Made by a program: the position numbers and the translations under genes. Shown piece after piece: positions 17,385 to 27,945 of a stretch of 64,000 nucleotides of DNA; the stretch's first letter is position 1; every line of letters begins with the position of its first letter. The notes under the pieces were generated by a model. It saw only the letters and a list, made by a program, of their open reading frames with translations. It was not told the DNA's origin and searched no databases. Source of the stretch: Ectothiorhodosinus mongolicus (GTDB lineage: Bacteria > Pseudomonadota > Gammaproteobacteria > Ectothiorhodospirales > Ectothiorhodospiraceae); assembly GCF_022406875.1 (NCBI RefSeq), contig NZ_CP023018.1, positions 1,068,784 to 1,132,783 of the forward strand, written 5' to 3'.

Positions 17385-18913
17385 GTCAGCCAGTATCCAG
17401 TCCGCCCCGACGCAGGACCCTGTTGGTCATCATGGATGGTATTGGGGTCAACCCCTCGAAACACCACAACGCCTGGCATTTGGCTGCCACGCCACGATTG
17501 GATGAACTTTTGGCGCATCACCCGCATACGCTCATCGAGACGGCGGGACGTGCTGTTGGGCTACCCGATGGTCAGATGGGAAATTCGGAAGTGGGGCACC
17601 TCACCCTGGGTTGTGGAACCATTATTCGCCAAGATCTAGTGCGCATTGACGATGCCATCGCTGATGGCAGTATCACCAACAACCCCGCGTTAGTCGCTGC
17701 GATCGATGCAGCGGCTCAAGCCAACCGACCGTTACATTTGCTGGGGTTGGTATCCGACGGGGGAGTACACAGCCATTTGCGGCATCTGCTGGCTTTGGTG
17801 CATTTGTGCGGCGAACACGGTGTTAGGCCTGTCGTGCACATGATCACCGATGGACGAGATACGGCTCCGCGCTGTGCTGCCAGCTATTTGCAGGAATTGG
17901 AGCCCGCTTTAAATGCCACCGATGGTGTTATCGCTAGCGTCTGCGGGCGTTATTACGCCATGGACAGAGACAAACGTTGGGATCGCATCAAACTCGCCTT
18001 TGATGCGTTGGTGCATGGGGCCGGACAAGTCGCTGAGAGTGCTAGCGCCGCGATTGAAGACGCCTATCAGTGCGGCGAGACCGATGAATTTATCAAGCCA
18101 CGCGTGATTCATCACAATGGCTGTATTCGTCCTGGTGACGCGGTGGTGTTTTTCAACTTTCGTAATGATCGCCCTCGGCAACTGACCGAAGCGCTGAGTC
18201 AGGCTGATTTTGAAGGATTTGATCGCGGCGAATTCCAGCCGATTCAGGTCACCTGTCTGACGCTTTATGATCGCCGCTTTGACCTGCCTGTGGCTTTCTC
18301 GCCCGAGCGCCCCGAACTCACACTGGCCAAGGTGATTAGTGAAGCAGGCCTGAGCCAGTTTCATTGTGCGGAAACCGAAAAATATCCGCATGTCACTTTC
18401 TTTTTTAACGGTGGCGTAGAGAAGCCAGCCGTGGGGGAGGAGCATGTGATGATCCCCTCGCCGCCAGTGGCCACGTATGACCTACAACCAGAAATGAGTG
18501 CCCCGGGTGTGGCTGACGCGACGATTGGCGCGTTGCGGGCCAAGCGAGATTTTGTCTTGGTGAACTTTGCCAATGGCGACATGGTGGGTCATACCGCGAT
18601 TCCCGAAGCAGTGATTGCTGCTGTTGAGGCGGTGGATAGCGCTATAGGTCGTCTGGTGGATGTCGCGTTAGAGGAGGACTACAGCATCATCATTACCGCT
18701 GACCACGGCAATTGTGAAGAAATGGTTGATCCGGTCAGCGGCGAGCCGCACACCCAGCACACGGTTTATCCCGTGGCCTGTATTGTTATGGATCCATCGA
18801 GCTGTCGGCTACGCACCGGGGGTGGTTTAAGCGACATTGCCGCCACCGTGTTGATGCTTATGGGTTTAAACAAGCCCGAGGGCATGAGTGGCCGTTCCTT
18901 GCTCATCGATTGA
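17381..18913 (+). CDS. gpmI: 2,3-bisphosphoglycerate-independent phosphoglycerate mutase
   Basis: A 510-residue Mn-dependent mutase of the alkaline phosphatase superfamily, interconverting 3- and 2-phosphoglycerate. [11 protein letters not shown] and [14 protein letters not shown] hold the first metal Asp and the phosphoserine. Later metal ligands are in NGDMVGHT and [10 protein letters not shown]. The length is normal. It starts within tatC (4-bp overlap), so it is probably cotranscribed with tatABC. Confidence 0.96.
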   Translation: MSQPVSSPPRRRTLLVIMDGIGVNPSKHHNAWHLAATPRLDELLAHHPHTLIETAGRAVGLPDGQMGNSEVGHLTLGCGTIIRQDLVRIDDAIADGSITNNPALVAAIDAAAQANRPLHLLGLVSDGGVHSHLRHLLALVHLCGEHGVRPVVHMITDGRDTAPRCAASYLQELEPALNATDGVIASVCGRYYAMDRDKRWDRIKLAFDALVHGAGQVAESASAAIEDAYQCGETDEFIKPRVIHHNGCIRPGDAVVFFNFRNDRPRQLTEALSQADFEGFDRGEFQPIQVTCLTLYDRRFDLPVAFSPERPELTLAKVISEAGLSQFHCAETEKYPHVTFFFNGGVEKPAVGEEHVMIPSPPVATYDLQPEMSAPGVADATIGALRAKRDFVLVNFANGDMVGHTAIPEAVIAAVEAVDSAIGRLVDVALEEDYSIIITADHGNCEEMVDPVSGEPHTQHTVYPVACIVMDPSSCRLRTGGGLSDIAATVLMLMGLNKPEGMSGRSLLID

Positions 18914-18979
18914 TGCCCGCTGCATTCGCTGGATAGAGGCGTTATGATGAGCACAAAGACTCATTAAGAGGATGGCATC

Positions 18980-19189
18980 ATGGCTTGGGAAGAACCGGTT
19001 TTAGATGGTCCTAAGGCCTGCCCTAGGTGCGGCAGCCCATTTCATTGCAAGGTCACTGATATTAAACACTGTGACTGTGTGGCCGTGCGGGTAGAACTGC
19101 CAGTGCTGAAAACCCTAAAGCAAGAATTCCCGGATTGTTTGTGTACTGCTTGCCTAAGAGAGCTAGCGGAAGGCCACATCAGCGGCTAA
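18980..19189 (+). CDS. Small cysteine-rich CWC-type protein
   Basis: A 69-residue protein with CPRCGSPFHCK, HCDCVAV and CLCTACLREL: eight cysteines in CxxC-like arrangements that suggest zinc binding. This fits the cysteine-rich CWC family, whose role is unknown. AGAGGA lies upstream of the ATG. It follows gpmI by 66 bp and converges on the MFS transporter gene. No signal peptide is seen. Confidence 0.8.
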   Translation: MAWEEPVLDGPKACPRCGSPFHCKVTDIKHCDCVAVRVELPVLKTLKQEFPDCLCTACLRELAEGHISG

Positions 19190-19204
19190 GCGGGACATTG
19201 AACT

Positions 19205-20539
19205 CTACACCTGCGGCGTAATATGGGCGCGCTCCTGCGCTACCTCCTCAATGCTTTTGCCCGGGGCCTTCCAGCGCACCCATAGACTGGCAAAAATCAG
19301 CAGAAAGTTGATGCAGCCGACCAACACAAACGGCGCTCTGGGGTCAATTTGATCAAACAGTCGTCCGCCGATAAAGATAATCAGCAGGATGCCCAAAGCA
19401 CCACTGATATTGAACGCAGCCAGAACCGAGCCGCGTTTGGCCACCGGCGCTTCCTGACCAATGAGTGATTGACCGCCGAGAAATACAGCCATTTGTCCGA
19501 TGCCCAACAGGACAAAGAAAAGAATGGATTGCGGCAATTCAAGCGGGTTGGCGAGAAGCACCACTGCTAAATTGCCCACCGCCGCCAAGGCCATGCAGAT
19601 CGCTAATGCGGTGACCCGATTCAAGCGATCAATAATAGGGCCTAAAAAAGGTGCTGACAGTAAGGCAGAGATCTGGGTAATCACAAAAATAATGGTTGCC
19701 TGGGTAATGGCTTGAGCGGAACTTAAACCCATGGTGATACCAACAGTGGTGCCCCAAAGCACCACGAAAGTGGCGTTGATCGACTGGTCTCCGCGAGCAA
19801 TAAATGCAGCGGCATAGGAGAGCAGGATGCGCGGATTGCGGGCTTCGGCAAAGCCGCTGGTGAACAGCTCTTTGATGCCTGGCTGAGCGATGCCCGTCAC
19901 CGGCACTCCGGGTTTTAAGCCCATGGCGAGCACTAAGGCAGAAAACAGTGCTAGAGCGGCGACCAGCGCATGAGTATAGATGCCCGCTTCAATGCCGGAG
20001 AAGCCCTTGGCCACGAACAGCTCCGGGAAAGCCCCAAACCCCTGGCTGATCAGCACTACACCCAGTCCATTCAACATGCCAATGGCGGCGACCAACTTAC
20101 CGCGCGAGGGCTCAGCGGGATAATCAGCCAGTACCGTAGATAGCGCACCAGCAATGGCCACAACGCCAAGAGCATAGATCGTGCGATAGAGAAACAAATC
20201 ACTGGCTTGAGTAGCCAGCGGGTATAGCGCATAAGTCGTTGCCAAAAACAGCATGCCGGCGACAAAAACTGGTTTACGACCGATTTTATCGATCAATATG
20301 CCGGCAGGAATAAAAAGTAGTAGGGCAACTATCTCCGTCCAGAAGACCAGATCACCGCTGAGCGTGCCTTGTTGCTCAATGGGGATATTCAGATGTTCAT
20401 TGAGAATGTAGGTCTGGCCAATCGTAATAAAGACCAGCAGGCCAATGGAGACAAAGCCGCCATACATGAAGGTCCAACCATGGATGGGGCGAACTCCAGG
20501 CGCGAGTTCAATGGGGCCAATGCGGTGTGAAGGGTTCAT
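19205..20539 (-). CDS. Major facilitator superfamily transporter
   Basis: A 444-residue protein with about 12 hydrophobic segments. The loop GILIDKIGRKPVF between helices 2 and 3 is the MFS signature A, and PIIDRLNRVTAL is its equivalent in the second half. The substrate is not evident from sequence. Its start overlaps the end of speA (ATGA), so it is translationally coupled to arginine decarboxylase. A polyamine, agmatine or arginine substrate is a reasonable guess but only an inference. Confidence 0.85.
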   Translation of the reverse strand: MNPSHRIGPIELAPGVRPIHGWTFMYGGFVSIGLLVFITIGQTYILNEHLNIPIEQQGTLSGDLVFWTEIVALLLFIPAGILIDKIGRKPVFVAGMLFLATTYALYPLATQASDLFLYRTIYALGVVAIAGALSTVLADYPAEPSRGKLVAAIGMLNGLGVVLISQGFGAFPELFVAKGFSGIEAGIYTHALVAALALFSALVLAMGLKPGVPVTGIAQPGIKELFTSGFAEARNPRILLSYAAAFIARGDQSINATFVVLWGTTVGITMGLSSAQAITQATIIFVITQISALLSAPFLGPIIDRLNRVTALAICMALAAVGNLAVVLLANPLELPQSILFFVLLGIGQMAVFLGGQSLIGQEAPVAKRGSVLAAFNISGALGILLIIFIGGRLFDQIDPRAPFVLVGCINFLLIFASLWVRWKAPGKSIEEVAQERAHITPQV

Positions 20540-22413
20540 TCTTCGAGGTAGGTATAGCCGGAGAGGCCGTTATCAAGCTCAGCCAGAATAGCCGCTTGCC
20601 GGTCTTCGGTCAGCCCTGATGCGGCTACCTTGCGCCGGTAGGCGCCCGCCAGCAGCTGCGTATCAAAATGCACATACCGTAGAAGCTCTTCTACGGTATC
20701 GCCCTGTTCCGGTTCAACGATCTCATAACCTCCGTGGGCATGAAGAACAACGTTGATGGCATCGGTGTCACCAAATAAGTTGTGCAAATCCCCGAGAATC
20801 TCTTGATAAGCGCCCACCATGAAAATGCCCAATAAATAGGGTTCACCCTCACGCAAAGCATGCAAAGGTAGCGAAGGGACGATGGTCTCACCGTCAACAT
20901 AACGATCCACGTGACCGTCAGAGTCGCAGGTCAGATCTTGCAAAACTCCGCGCTGGGTTGGTCGCTCATCGAGTCGATGCAATGGCATGACCGGGAAAAT
21001 CTGATCAATGGCCCAAGCGTCCGGGATCGATTGAAACACCGAGAAATTACAGAAGTATTTGTCGGAGAGTTTTTCGCTTAGCTCGTCGCTGATTTCCCGT
21101 GGTAGACGATCGGGATGTTGGGTGAGCAAATGTCGGCACGTAGCGAAATAAATCTGTTCTGCCAAGGCGCGATGCTCAAGATCCAACAGACCTAGTGAGA
21201 ACATGGATTGAACCTCGGCCAGCCAATCCACCATCGTATGGAACACTTCGGTGGGTGCAATGCTCTCGATGTCCTGGAATAGCTGCCACATATCCTGTAG
21301 CAACAGCGGTGCATCCTCATCGGGCGCTTGAATGTCCGCTGCCACGGGTGGGCGTTCTGAGTCGATGACATTGGTGATCAACACTGCGTGGTGAGCCGTC
21401 ATCGCTCGGCCGGACTCAGTAAAGATTTCTGGAGTCGGCAGATCAAACTCGCGACAGACATTGGCCAGAATCCGCACCACACTGGAAGCGTAGTCATCGA
21501 CGCTGTAATTAACGGAAGAGATGTTACGAGAGCGGGTGCCCTCGTAGTCCACGCCCAGGCCACCGCCCACATCAACCACCTTGATCGGTGCACCCAAGCG
21601 ATGCAATTCCGCAAAAAAGTGGGCGGCCTCATGCATGCCTGCTTGGATATCACGCAGATTGGCAATTTGTGAGCCCATGTGAAAATGCAGCAGCTGCAGA
21701 CAATCCAGCATTTGCGCACTACGCAATTGCTGCAACAGCTTGAGCGCTTGCGCAGCTGAGAGGCCAAACTTGGCTTTTTCTCCACCGGTATTTTGCCATT
21801 TGCCCTTGCCAATAGAGGCCAGACGAACCCGCAACCCCAAGGTGGGGCGAACGCCTAGATCCTGGGCGGCTTCGAGTACACCAGCCAGTTCGGAGGGTTT
21901 CTCAATGACGATATGGACACGGTGCCCCAGTAGCTGACCAATCATGGCCAGGCGCAGATACTCGCGGTCCTTATAGCCATTGCAAATGATCACGCCGCCC
22001 GGACGTGATAAGGCCAGTACAGCCATCAGCTCGGGTTTGCTGCCAGCTTCCAGACCAACATGATCCCCACAGGCCAGAATGCGCTCAACCACACTGCGTT
22101 GTTGGTTGACCTTAATGGGGTAAACGGCAGTGTAATGACTGTCAAATTCCGCATCTTCAAAGGCATTTTGAAAAGCTTGGCTAAGGCGCATGACCCTATC
22201 GGTGAGGATATCGGGGAAACGCACCAGAACCGGTACGTCGATTTGCAACGCTTTGACTCGCTCAATCAGTTCATATAGGTCAACGCCAGGGTGCTCAGCA
22301 AATGCGGGTGGCCTGACGATCACGCGCCCTGAAGCATTGATGTGGAAATAATCGCCATTCCAGTGATCAATGTTATAGGTGCGGCGTGCCGCCTGAAGAT
22401 TCCAATCTGTCAT
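20536..22413 (-). CDS. speA: Biosynthetic arginine decarboxylase
   Basis: A 625-residue PLP enzyme of the alanine-racemase fold that makes agmatine, the first step of one putrescine route. YPIKVNQQR near residue 100 holds the PLP lysine, and VDVGGGLGVDYEGT is the phosphate/substrate segment. The length fits SpeA (about 630). I chose the ATG at 22413 (MTDWNLQAARRTYNI). The longer frame from 22503 would overlap the permease gene. It starts 4 bp after the permease stop and overlaps the MFS gene. speB and other polyamine genes are not in the window. Confidence 0.95.
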   Translation of the reverse strand: MTDWNLQAARRTYNIDHWNGDYFHINASGRVIVRPPAFAEHPGVDLYELIERVKALQIDVPVLVRFPDILTDRVMRLSQAFQNAFEDAEFDSHYTAVYPIKVNQQRSVVERILACGDHVGLEAGSKPELMAVLALSRPGGVIICNGYKDREYLRLAMIGQLLGHRVHIVIEKPSELAGVLEAAQDLGVRPTLGLRVRLASIGKGKWQNTGGEKAKFGLSAAQALKLLQQLRSAQMLDCLQLLHFHMGSQIANLRDIQAGMHEAAHFFAELHRLGAPIKVVDVGGGLGVDYEGTRSRNISSVNYSVDDYASSVVRILANVCREFDLPTPEIFTESGRAMTAHHAVLITNVIDSERPPVAADIQAPDEDAPLLLQDMWQLFQDIESIAPTEVFHTMVDWLAEVQSMFSLGLLDLEHRALAEQIYFATCRHLLTQHPDRLPREISDELSEKLSDKYFCNFSVFQSIPDAWAIDQIFPVMPLHRLDERPTQRGVLQDLTCDSDGHVDRYVDGETIVPSLPLHALREGEPYLLGIFMVGAYQEILGDLHNLFGDTDAINVVLHAHGGYEIVEPEQGDTVEELLRYVHFDTQLLAGAYRRKVAASGLTEDRQAAILAELDNGLSGYTYLEE

Positions 22414-22417
22414 CCAC

Positions 22418-23212
22418 TTAACTCCGCAGTCGATCCAGGCGCAGTCGTTCCCGGTCGTCAAAAAGACGTTTGGATGCCAACCATATGGCGCCCAGCGTTC
22501 CAAAGCCAGTCCCCGCGGTAATTAAAAACATCACGAGGATTTGATATTTAACCGCTTCCATAGGCGGTGTCCCGGCAAGAATTTGCCCAGTCATCATGCC
22601 TGGCAAACTGACAATGCCAGCCGCCGCCATGGCATTGATGATGGGCATGAGCCCACTGCGCGCTGCATCTAGGCGGATATTGGCGATGGCATGGGTCGCG
22701 GTTTGACCCATGATGAGACGGCCCTCCACCTGATGTCTTTGTTGCCAAGCGCTGTGCGTTAGTCGGTCCAAACCTAAGGCGATGCCCGTCATGGTATTGC
22801 CAAGCAGCATACCGAGTAGGGGAATGGCATATTGCGGCTCCCACCAAGGAGCCGGTCCAATAATGACTGTCAATGCCAAAACCGTGCAGCTGAATGCCGA
22901 AATAAACATCGCCAAGGTGCCAATGCCGTACCCCCACCAGCCGCTGAATCGTTTGGCTTGCCTGGCCATGACCTCATGGCCGGCTACCAGCAACATAATC
23001 AGCGCGATAAGCGCTACCCAATGCAGGGCGGCAAACTCAAATAGGGTATTGAGTACTAGGCCGATTAACAGCAGCTGCACGACGGTGCGCGCCGCCGCGA
23101 TCAGCATGCTTTTCGATAAACCCAATCCCACCCGGCTTAAAAGCACTGCCAAAGCCATAACTAGCAAGGCGGCCACACTTAAATCCAGCGGTGAGAGTCT
23201 AATCACATCCAT
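22418..23212 (-). CDS. UPF0014 family ABC permease (FetB-like)
   Basis: A 264-residue membrane protein with about 7 hydrophobic segments. LLGMLLGNTMTGIALGLDRL and GLMPIINAMAAAGIVSLPGMMTGQIL are signature runs of the UPF0014/FetB family. E. coli FetAB is linked to iron efflux and oxidative-stress resistance. It starts 3 bp after the ATPase gene and is followed 4 bp later by speA. The substrate here is unproven. Confidence 0.88.
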   Translation of the reverse strand: MDVIRLSPLDLSVAALLVMALAVLLSRVGLGLSKSMLIAAARTVVQLLLIGLVLNTLFEFAALHWVALIALIMLLVAGHEVMARQAKRFSGWWGYGIGTLAMFISAFSCTVLALTVIIGPAPWWEPQYAIPLLGMLLGNTMTGIALGLDRLTHSAWQQRHQVEGRLIMGQTATHAIANIRLDAARSGLMPIINAMAAAGIVSLPGMMTGQILAGTPPMEAVKYQILVMFLITAGTGFGTLGAIWLASKRLFDDRERLRLDRLRS

Positions 23213-23215
23213 GGT

Positions 23216-23851
23216 CTAGGCCGATTCAGCGACTTCGGAAGCCAAGAGTTTGCCGTCCACAATATGCAGAGTTCGCGCCTGCAGACGCCGCAGCTGTTCG
23301 GCATCATGGCTAACCCATAAAGCGGCTGCTTGATGCTCTTGAAGATAGGATTTCACCAGTGCCTCGATACGCTCTGCATTCGCCAGATCGAGATTCGCGG
23401 TGGGTTCATCGAGTAACAGTACTTGCGGTTGATTACCCAGCAGACGAGCCAATGCCAGTCTTTGGCGCTCACCACTGGATAATCGCTCGACCGTCCACTC
23501 TCTGACTTCCGGCGTAAACCCCAGCCCTTTAAGGAGGCTGTCAGAGGTATCTCCCAGATGAGGCCCAACGCTGTCTTCCCACCAAGCGGGGTCCGCTGGC
23601 AGGTAAGCTACTTTGCGACGCCATTGCGACGGTGGGTATGTAATTCTCTCACGCCCCGCGAGTAGCACTTGTCCGTGATGCTCATCAAGGTCACAGATGG
23701 CTCGCAATAATAGGGATTTGCCTGCCCCAGACGGCCCGGAAATCGTCACCAGTTCGCCACTATCCAGACTAAGCGCTAAGGGTCCGATCTGCTCTGAGCT
23801 CAGAGCCCGCAGCTCAAGTAGTGGTTGGGTTTGCGGCTGGCTGAGGTTCAT
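23216..23851 (-). CDS. ABC transporter ATP-binding protein (FetA-like)
   Basis: A 211-residue ATPase. It has Walker A GPSGAGKS, signature LSSGERQRLALARLL and Walker B VLLLDEPTANLD. It pairs with the FetB-like permease directly downstream. A TATACT -10 box at 23859-23864 (leftward) lies only about 8 bp before the ATG, so if used it would give an almost leaderless mRNA. It is probably the first gene of the fetAB-speA-MFS series. Confidence 0.88.
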   Translation of the reverse strand: MNLSQPQTQPLLELRALSSEQIGPLALSLDSGELVTISGPSGAGKSLLLRAICDLDEHHGQVLLAGRERITYPPSQWRRKVAYLPADPAWWEDSVGPHLGDTSDSLLKGLGFTPEVREWTVERLSSGERQRLALARLLGNQPQVLLLDEPTANLDLANAERIEALVKSYLQEHQAAALWVSHDAEQLRRLQARTLHIVDGKLLASEVAESA

Positions 23852-23875
23852 GCCGCGCAGTATAACGTCCCTCTT

Positions 23876-24409
23876 TCAGGATTGTTGATTTGCGCAAGCC
23901 CAAGGCTCAATTCGGGCACGGCCAATGCGATTAATCACGATTCTTTGGCCATGCGGTGGCAGGCAAATTTCGACGGTGCCCATTAATAAGGCATCATTGA
24001 GCTGACGCGTCTGTCCATCGGGCCGATAGGCGATATAGCTAGCCATGGCGCCATTGGCAGTGATGCTTACGCCGTTTGATAGCGGGCCCTGGTAATGCAG
24101 TACAGCCCTTGATGCCACGGGTGCGGTAAGCCCGCTGATATCGTTGGGTGCAAGCCGAATCAGCCAACCCAAGTGGTAAGGGCCAGAGGTGCAGGTCAAG
24201 CCATCGCGGCTGGGGCAGAGCAAAACCTTTTGCTGGCGGGCAATGGCTTCCGATCGAGCCAAGCGCAGGGATGAGGCCAAGCTGTTTGTGGCTACAGAAA
24301 CAGTGCGCGCAGCCATCCATTGCTGCATGCCGGGTGAAGCAAATTGCCAGAGTAGGCCGACTATGGCCATGACCACTAGGGCCTCAAGTAGGGTCCATCC
24401 TTTTTGCAT
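23876..24409 (-). CDS. GspH/FimT family pseudopilin
   Basis: A 177-residue protein with a type IV pilin-like leader. MQKG is followed by WTLLEALVVMAIVGLL, giving a G|W cleavage site (Trp instead of the usual Phe) and Glu5. The middle is a GspH/FimT-like domain with LASSLRLARSEAIARQQKV, and two cysteine-bearing segments (LLCPSRDGLTCTSG) suggest a disulfide. It would be a minor pilin of a type IV pilus or type II secretion apparatus. No other pilus genes are near, so it is an orphan locus. Confidence 0.85.
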   Translation of the reverse strand: MQKGWTLLEALVVMAIVGLLWQFASPGMQQWMAARTVSVATNSLASSLRLARSEAIARQQKVLLCPSRDGLTCTSGPYHLGWLIRLAPNDISGLTAPVASRAVLHYQGPLSNGVSITANGAMASYIAYRPDGQTRQLNDALLMGTVEICLPPHGQRIVINRIGRARIEPWACANQQS

Positions 24410-24467
24410 GAAATCAGTCCAAAGGCGTTTTTTTGAGCATATTTAGCGTCTAAGGCCCCGGCAAGCG

Positions 24468-24473
24468 TATAAT
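24468..24473 (+). promoter_or_regulatory. Probable -10 box of typA
   Basis: A perfect TATAAT lies 30 bp before the typA ATG, giving a start near 24480. The -35 region (TAGCGT at 18 bp) is poor. No other promoter-like element is seen in the 93-bp gap. Confidence 0.55.
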
Positions 24474-24502
24474 GCGGCACCCCGCTAAACGGCCAGAAAT
24501 TT

Positions 24503-26326
24503 ATGACAGACAAGCTTCGTAACATCGCCATCATCGCCCACGTCGACCATGGCAAAACCACCTTGGTGGATAAACTCCTGCAACAGTCGGGCACCTTGGA
24601 TGCGCGGGCGCAGCCAGTAGAACGTATGATGGATTCGAATGCTCTGGAGAAAGAGCGGGGCATCACCATTCTCGCCAAAAACACCGCGCTGGAGTGGAAT
24701 GATTACCGCATCAATGTGGTCGATACCCCCGGGCATGCGGACTTTGGTGGTGAAGTGGAGCGCGTGCTCTCCATGGTCGATTCCGTTTTGCTTTTGGTGG
24801 ATGCGGTAGATGGTCCCATGCCACAGACTCGCTTTGTGACCGCTAAGGCCTTCGCCATGGGTTTTAAGCCAATCGTTGTGGTCAATAAAATCGATCGTCC
24901 TGGCGCTCGCCCTCATTGGGTGGTGGACCAGATCTTCGATTTATTTGATCGTCTCGGGGCCAGCGAGGAGCAATTGGATTTTCCGGTGGTTTATTGCTCG
25001 GCTCTTAAAGGCTTTGCGGGGCTAGAACACACCATTAGCGATGGCGACATGACACCGCTGTTTCAAACCATCATCGATAAGGTTCCGCCACCACAGGTAG
25101 ACCCCGATGGGCCGTTTCAAATGCAGGTGTCCTCTCTGGATTACAACAGTTATCAGGGCCTAATCGGTATCGGTCGCATCACCCGCGGCAAGATTGGCAG
25201 CAATACGCCAGTCAAGGTCATGGATCGCGAAAGCAACGTGCGTAACGGCCGAGTCTTGCAGATTTTGGGATTTCGTGGCCTTGAGCGTATTGAGGTGCCC
25301 GAGGCACGAGCGGGTGACATTATTGCCTTCACTGGCATGGATGAGCTTTATATCTCCGACACCCTCTGTGACCCCGCAGCGGTCGAGCCTTTGAAGGCGT
25401 TGACCGTTGATGAGCCCACCGTGAGTATGACGTTTCAGGTGAACACCTCGCCTTTCGCCGGCCGCGATGGCAAGTTCGTGACGTCGCGCAATCTGCGCGA
25501 GCGCTTGTTTGAAGAGCTCAAGCACAATGTCGCCTTGCGCGTTGAGGAGACGGATGATCCCGACAAATTTAGGGTTTCGGGCCGTGGCGAGTTACATCTC
25601 TCCATTTTGATTGAAAATATGCGTCGTGAAGGCTACGAGCTTGGGGTCTCACGGCCAGAAGTGATTGTGCGCGAAATCGATGGGGTCAAGCAGGAGCCCT
25701 ATGAGATGGTCACTGTAGATGTCGAAGAGCAGCATCAGGGCGCCATCATGGAAAAGCTGGGCAGCCGCCGAGGTGAGTTGCTGGATATGATTCCCGACGG
25801 CAAGGGACGAGTGCGTTTGGACTACCGCGTTCCTTCCCGTGGCTTGATTGGATTTCAGACCGAGTTCCTAACCGCGACTTCCGGCACGGGCATTTTGCAT
25901 CATGTTTTCGATAGTTATGGTGAGTACCGAGCGGGTGCTGTCGCGCCGCGCAACAATGGCGTGTTGATTGCCAACGGGGCGGGTAAGGCATTGGCTTTTG
26001 CCTTGTTTAATCTTCAGGAACGCGGCCGTTTGTTCCTCGGCCACGGAGATGAAGTCTATGAAGGGATGGTGATCGGCATTCACAGCCGTGACAATGATCT
26101 GGTGGTGAATCCCCTCAAAGCCAAGCAACTGACCAACATCCGTGCTGCGGGCTCGGATGAGAACATTATTCTGACTCCCGCTTTGCGTCTTTCGTTAGAA
26201 CAGGCGCTGGAGTTCATTGAAGAAGATGAGCTGGTTGAGGTGACGCCTCAAGCGATTCGCGTGCGCAAGAAATTGTTGTTGGAACATGAGCGTAAGCGTG
26301 CGTCGCGCTCTGCTGGCGCGGGTTGA
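24503..26326 (+). CDS. typA: Ribosome-associated GTPase TypA/BipA
   Basis: A 607-residue translational GTPase. G1 is [11 protein letters not shown]3 is [12 protein letters not shown] and G4 is [13 protein letters not shown]; then come EF-G-like domains II/III/V and the BipA-specific C-terminus. It acts in ribosome assembly and stress adaptation in the cytoplasm. The length is normal. It is not tightly linked to the downstream ahcY, which has its own leader riboswitch. Confidence 0.97.
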   Translation: MTDKLRNIAIIAHVDHGKTTLVDKLLQQSGTLDARAQPVERMMDSNALEKERGITILAKNTALEWNDYRINVVDTPGHADFGGEVERVLSMVDSVLLLVDAVDGPMPQTRFVTAKAFAMGFKPIVVVNKIDRPGARPHWVVDQIFDLFDRLGASEEQLDFPVVYCSALKGFAGLEHTISDGDMTPLFQTIIDKVPPPQVDPDGPFQMQVSSLDYNSYQGLIGIGRITRGKIGSNTPVKVMDRESNVRNGRVLQILGFRGLERIEVPEARAGDIIAFTGMDELYISDTLCDPAAVEPLKALTVDEPTVSMTFQVNTSPFAGRDGKFVTSRNLRERLFEELKHNVALRVEETDDPDKFRVSGRGELHLSILIENMRREGYELGVSRPEVIVREIDGVKQEPYEMVTVDVEEQHQGAIMEKLGSRRGELLDMIPDGKGRVRLDYRVPSRGLIGFQTEFLTATSGTGILHHVFDSYGEYRAGAVAPRNNGVLIANGAGKALAFALFNLQERGRLFLGHGDEVYEGMVIGIHSRDNDLVVNPLKAKQLTNIRAAGSDENIILTPALRLSLEQALEFIEEDELVEVTPQAIRVRKKLLLEHERKRASRSAGAG

Positions 26327-26366
26327 ACTTGCCATCTACGCCCTTGAGCTTTAGACTTTGGCCTTG

Positions 26367-26434
26367 CTTGAGGAGCGCTGCAACGGTTTAACCGCCAGGC
26401 TCAGGCATTTAAAAACGGCGCTCGTTCATCCCGC
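26367..26434 (+). promoter_or_regulatory. S-adenosylhomocysteine (SAH) riboswitch
   Basis: GAGGAGCGCTGC (26370-26381), a GGTTTAACC hairpin, the CCAGGCTCAGG segment and AACGGCGCTC (26413-26422) match the SAH riboswitch core. TGAG/CTCA forms P1 and GAGCGC/GCGCTC the pseudoknot helix. It lies 80 bp before ahcY, its usual target, and should turn expression on when SAH accumulates. AGGCATT (26403-26409) can also pair perfectly with AATGCCT (26461-26467), a possible switching helix in the expression platform. Confidence 0.9.
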
Positions 26435-26514
26435 GAAGGCGGTGTGGCGAGCCAAGGCCGAATGCCTCAAAGCCCATACTGCACTCGCCTGAACGATTCA
26501 GGAGTTGGAATTTC

Positions 26515-27930
26515 ATGAGTGCTGTGATTGATACCCGAAACACCGATTTTAGTGTGGCTGATTTGAGCTTGGCTGATTTTGGCCGCAAAGAAATCGCCAT
26601 TGCCGAAACAGAGATGCCTGGCCTCATCGCTACGCGTCAAGCCTATGCCGCCAGCCAGCCGTTGAAAGGCGCGCGCATCGCCGGCAGTCTGCATATGACC
26701 ATTCAGACGGCTGTTCTGATCGAAACCCTCACCGCTTTGGGCGCCGATGTGCGTTGGGCCTCCTGCAATATTTTCTCCACCCAGGATCATGCTGCCGCCG
26801 CTATTGCCGCCGGCGGTACGCCAGTATTTGCCCATAAAGGTGAAACGCTAGAAGAATATTGGGACTTTGCGCATCGGATTTTTGAGTGGTCTGATGGCGG
26901 CACGCCCAACATGATTCTCGATGACGGCGGTGATGCGACGTTACTGATTCACCTTGGCGCCCGGGCTGAGCAGGATGCTTCGATTTTGGATAACCCCGGC
27001 AATGAGGAAGAGCAGGTATTGTTCGGACAAATCAAAAAACGCCTAAAAGGCCAGCCGGGCTGGTACTCCAACGTTCTGAAGAACATCCAAGGCGTAACCG
27101 AAGAGACCACCACCGGCGTGCATCGCCTGTACCAGATGGCCAAAGAGGGAGCGCTGCCCTTCCCGGCTATCAATGTGAATGATTCGGTGACCAAGTCCAA
27201 GTTCGATAACTTATATGGCTGTCGCGAGTCTTTGGTGGATGCCATTAAGCGCGCCACCGATGTCATGGTAGCAGGCAAAATTGCTGTGGTTTGTGGTTAC
27301 GGTGATGTGGGCAAAGGTTCAGCTCAGTCTTTGCGTGCCCTGTCGGCCCAAGTTTGGGTGACTGAGATCGATCCGATTTGTGCACTGCAAGCGGCAATGG
27401 AGGGCTTCCGTGTCGTGACCATGGACGAAGTGTGCGACAAGGCCGATATCTTTGTGACTGCCACCGGCAATGTGAATGTGATTACGGCGGATCACATGCG
27501 CCGCATGAAAAACGAGGCCATCGTCTGCAATATCGGGCATTTTGATTCGGAAATCGATGTAGCGGGTCTGCGCCAGTTCACTTGGGAAAATATCAAGCCG
27601 CAAGTTGATCATGTCATTTTCCCCGAAGGCCATCGCATTATTCTGTTAGCCGAAGGGCGACTGGTGAACCTAGGTTGTGGCACAGGCCATCCCAGTTTTG
27701 TGATGTCTAATTCCTTCACCAACCAGGTTATGGCACAGATCGAGCTTTGGCAGAATGGAGACCAGTACCAAAATCAGGTCTACGTTTTGCCTAAACATCT
27801 GGACGAGCGGGTGGCTGAATTACACCTTCAAAAACTGGGTGCGCAGCTGACCCAGTTGACTGATGAGCAGGCTAAGTACTTGGGTGTTCCGGCCCAAGGC
27901 CCATTCAAGCCCGACCATTACCGCTATTGA
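26515..27930 (+). CDS. ahcY: Adenosylhomocysteinase
   Basis: A 471-residue NAD-dependent hydrolase that splits S-adenosylhomocysteine to homocysteine and adenosine, keeping methylation reactions going. [15 protein letters not shown] is the substrate segment, [18 protein letters not shown] the NAD fold, and it ends FKPDHYRY as the family does. Together with metF, 15 bp downstream, it forms the methyl cycle pair. The upstream SAH riboswitch indicates control by its own substrate. Confidence 0.98.
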   Translation: MSAVIDTRNTDFSVADLSLADFGRKEIAIAETEMPGLIATRQAYAASQPLKGARIAGSLHMTIQTAVLIETLTALGADVRWASCNIFSTQDHAAAAIAAGGTPVFAHKGETLEEYWDFAHRIFEWSDGGTPNMILDDGGDATLLIHLGARAEQDASILDNPGNEEEQVLFGQIKKRLKGQPGWYSNVLKNIQGVTEETTTGVHRLYQMAKEGALPFPAINVNDSVTKSKFDNLYGCRESLVDAIKRATDVMVAGKIAVVCGYGDVGKGSAQSLRALSAQVWVTEIDPICALQAAMEGFRVVTMDEVCDKADIFVTATGNVNVITADHMRRMKNEAIVCNIGHFDSEIDVAGLRQFTWENIKPQVDHVIFPEGHRIILLAEGRLVNLGCGTGHPSFVMSNSFTNQVMAQIELWQNGDQYQNQVYVLPKHLDERVAELHLQKLGAQLTQLTDEQAKYLGVPAQGPFKPDHYRY

Positions 27931-27945
27931 TAACGGGGCTGACTG

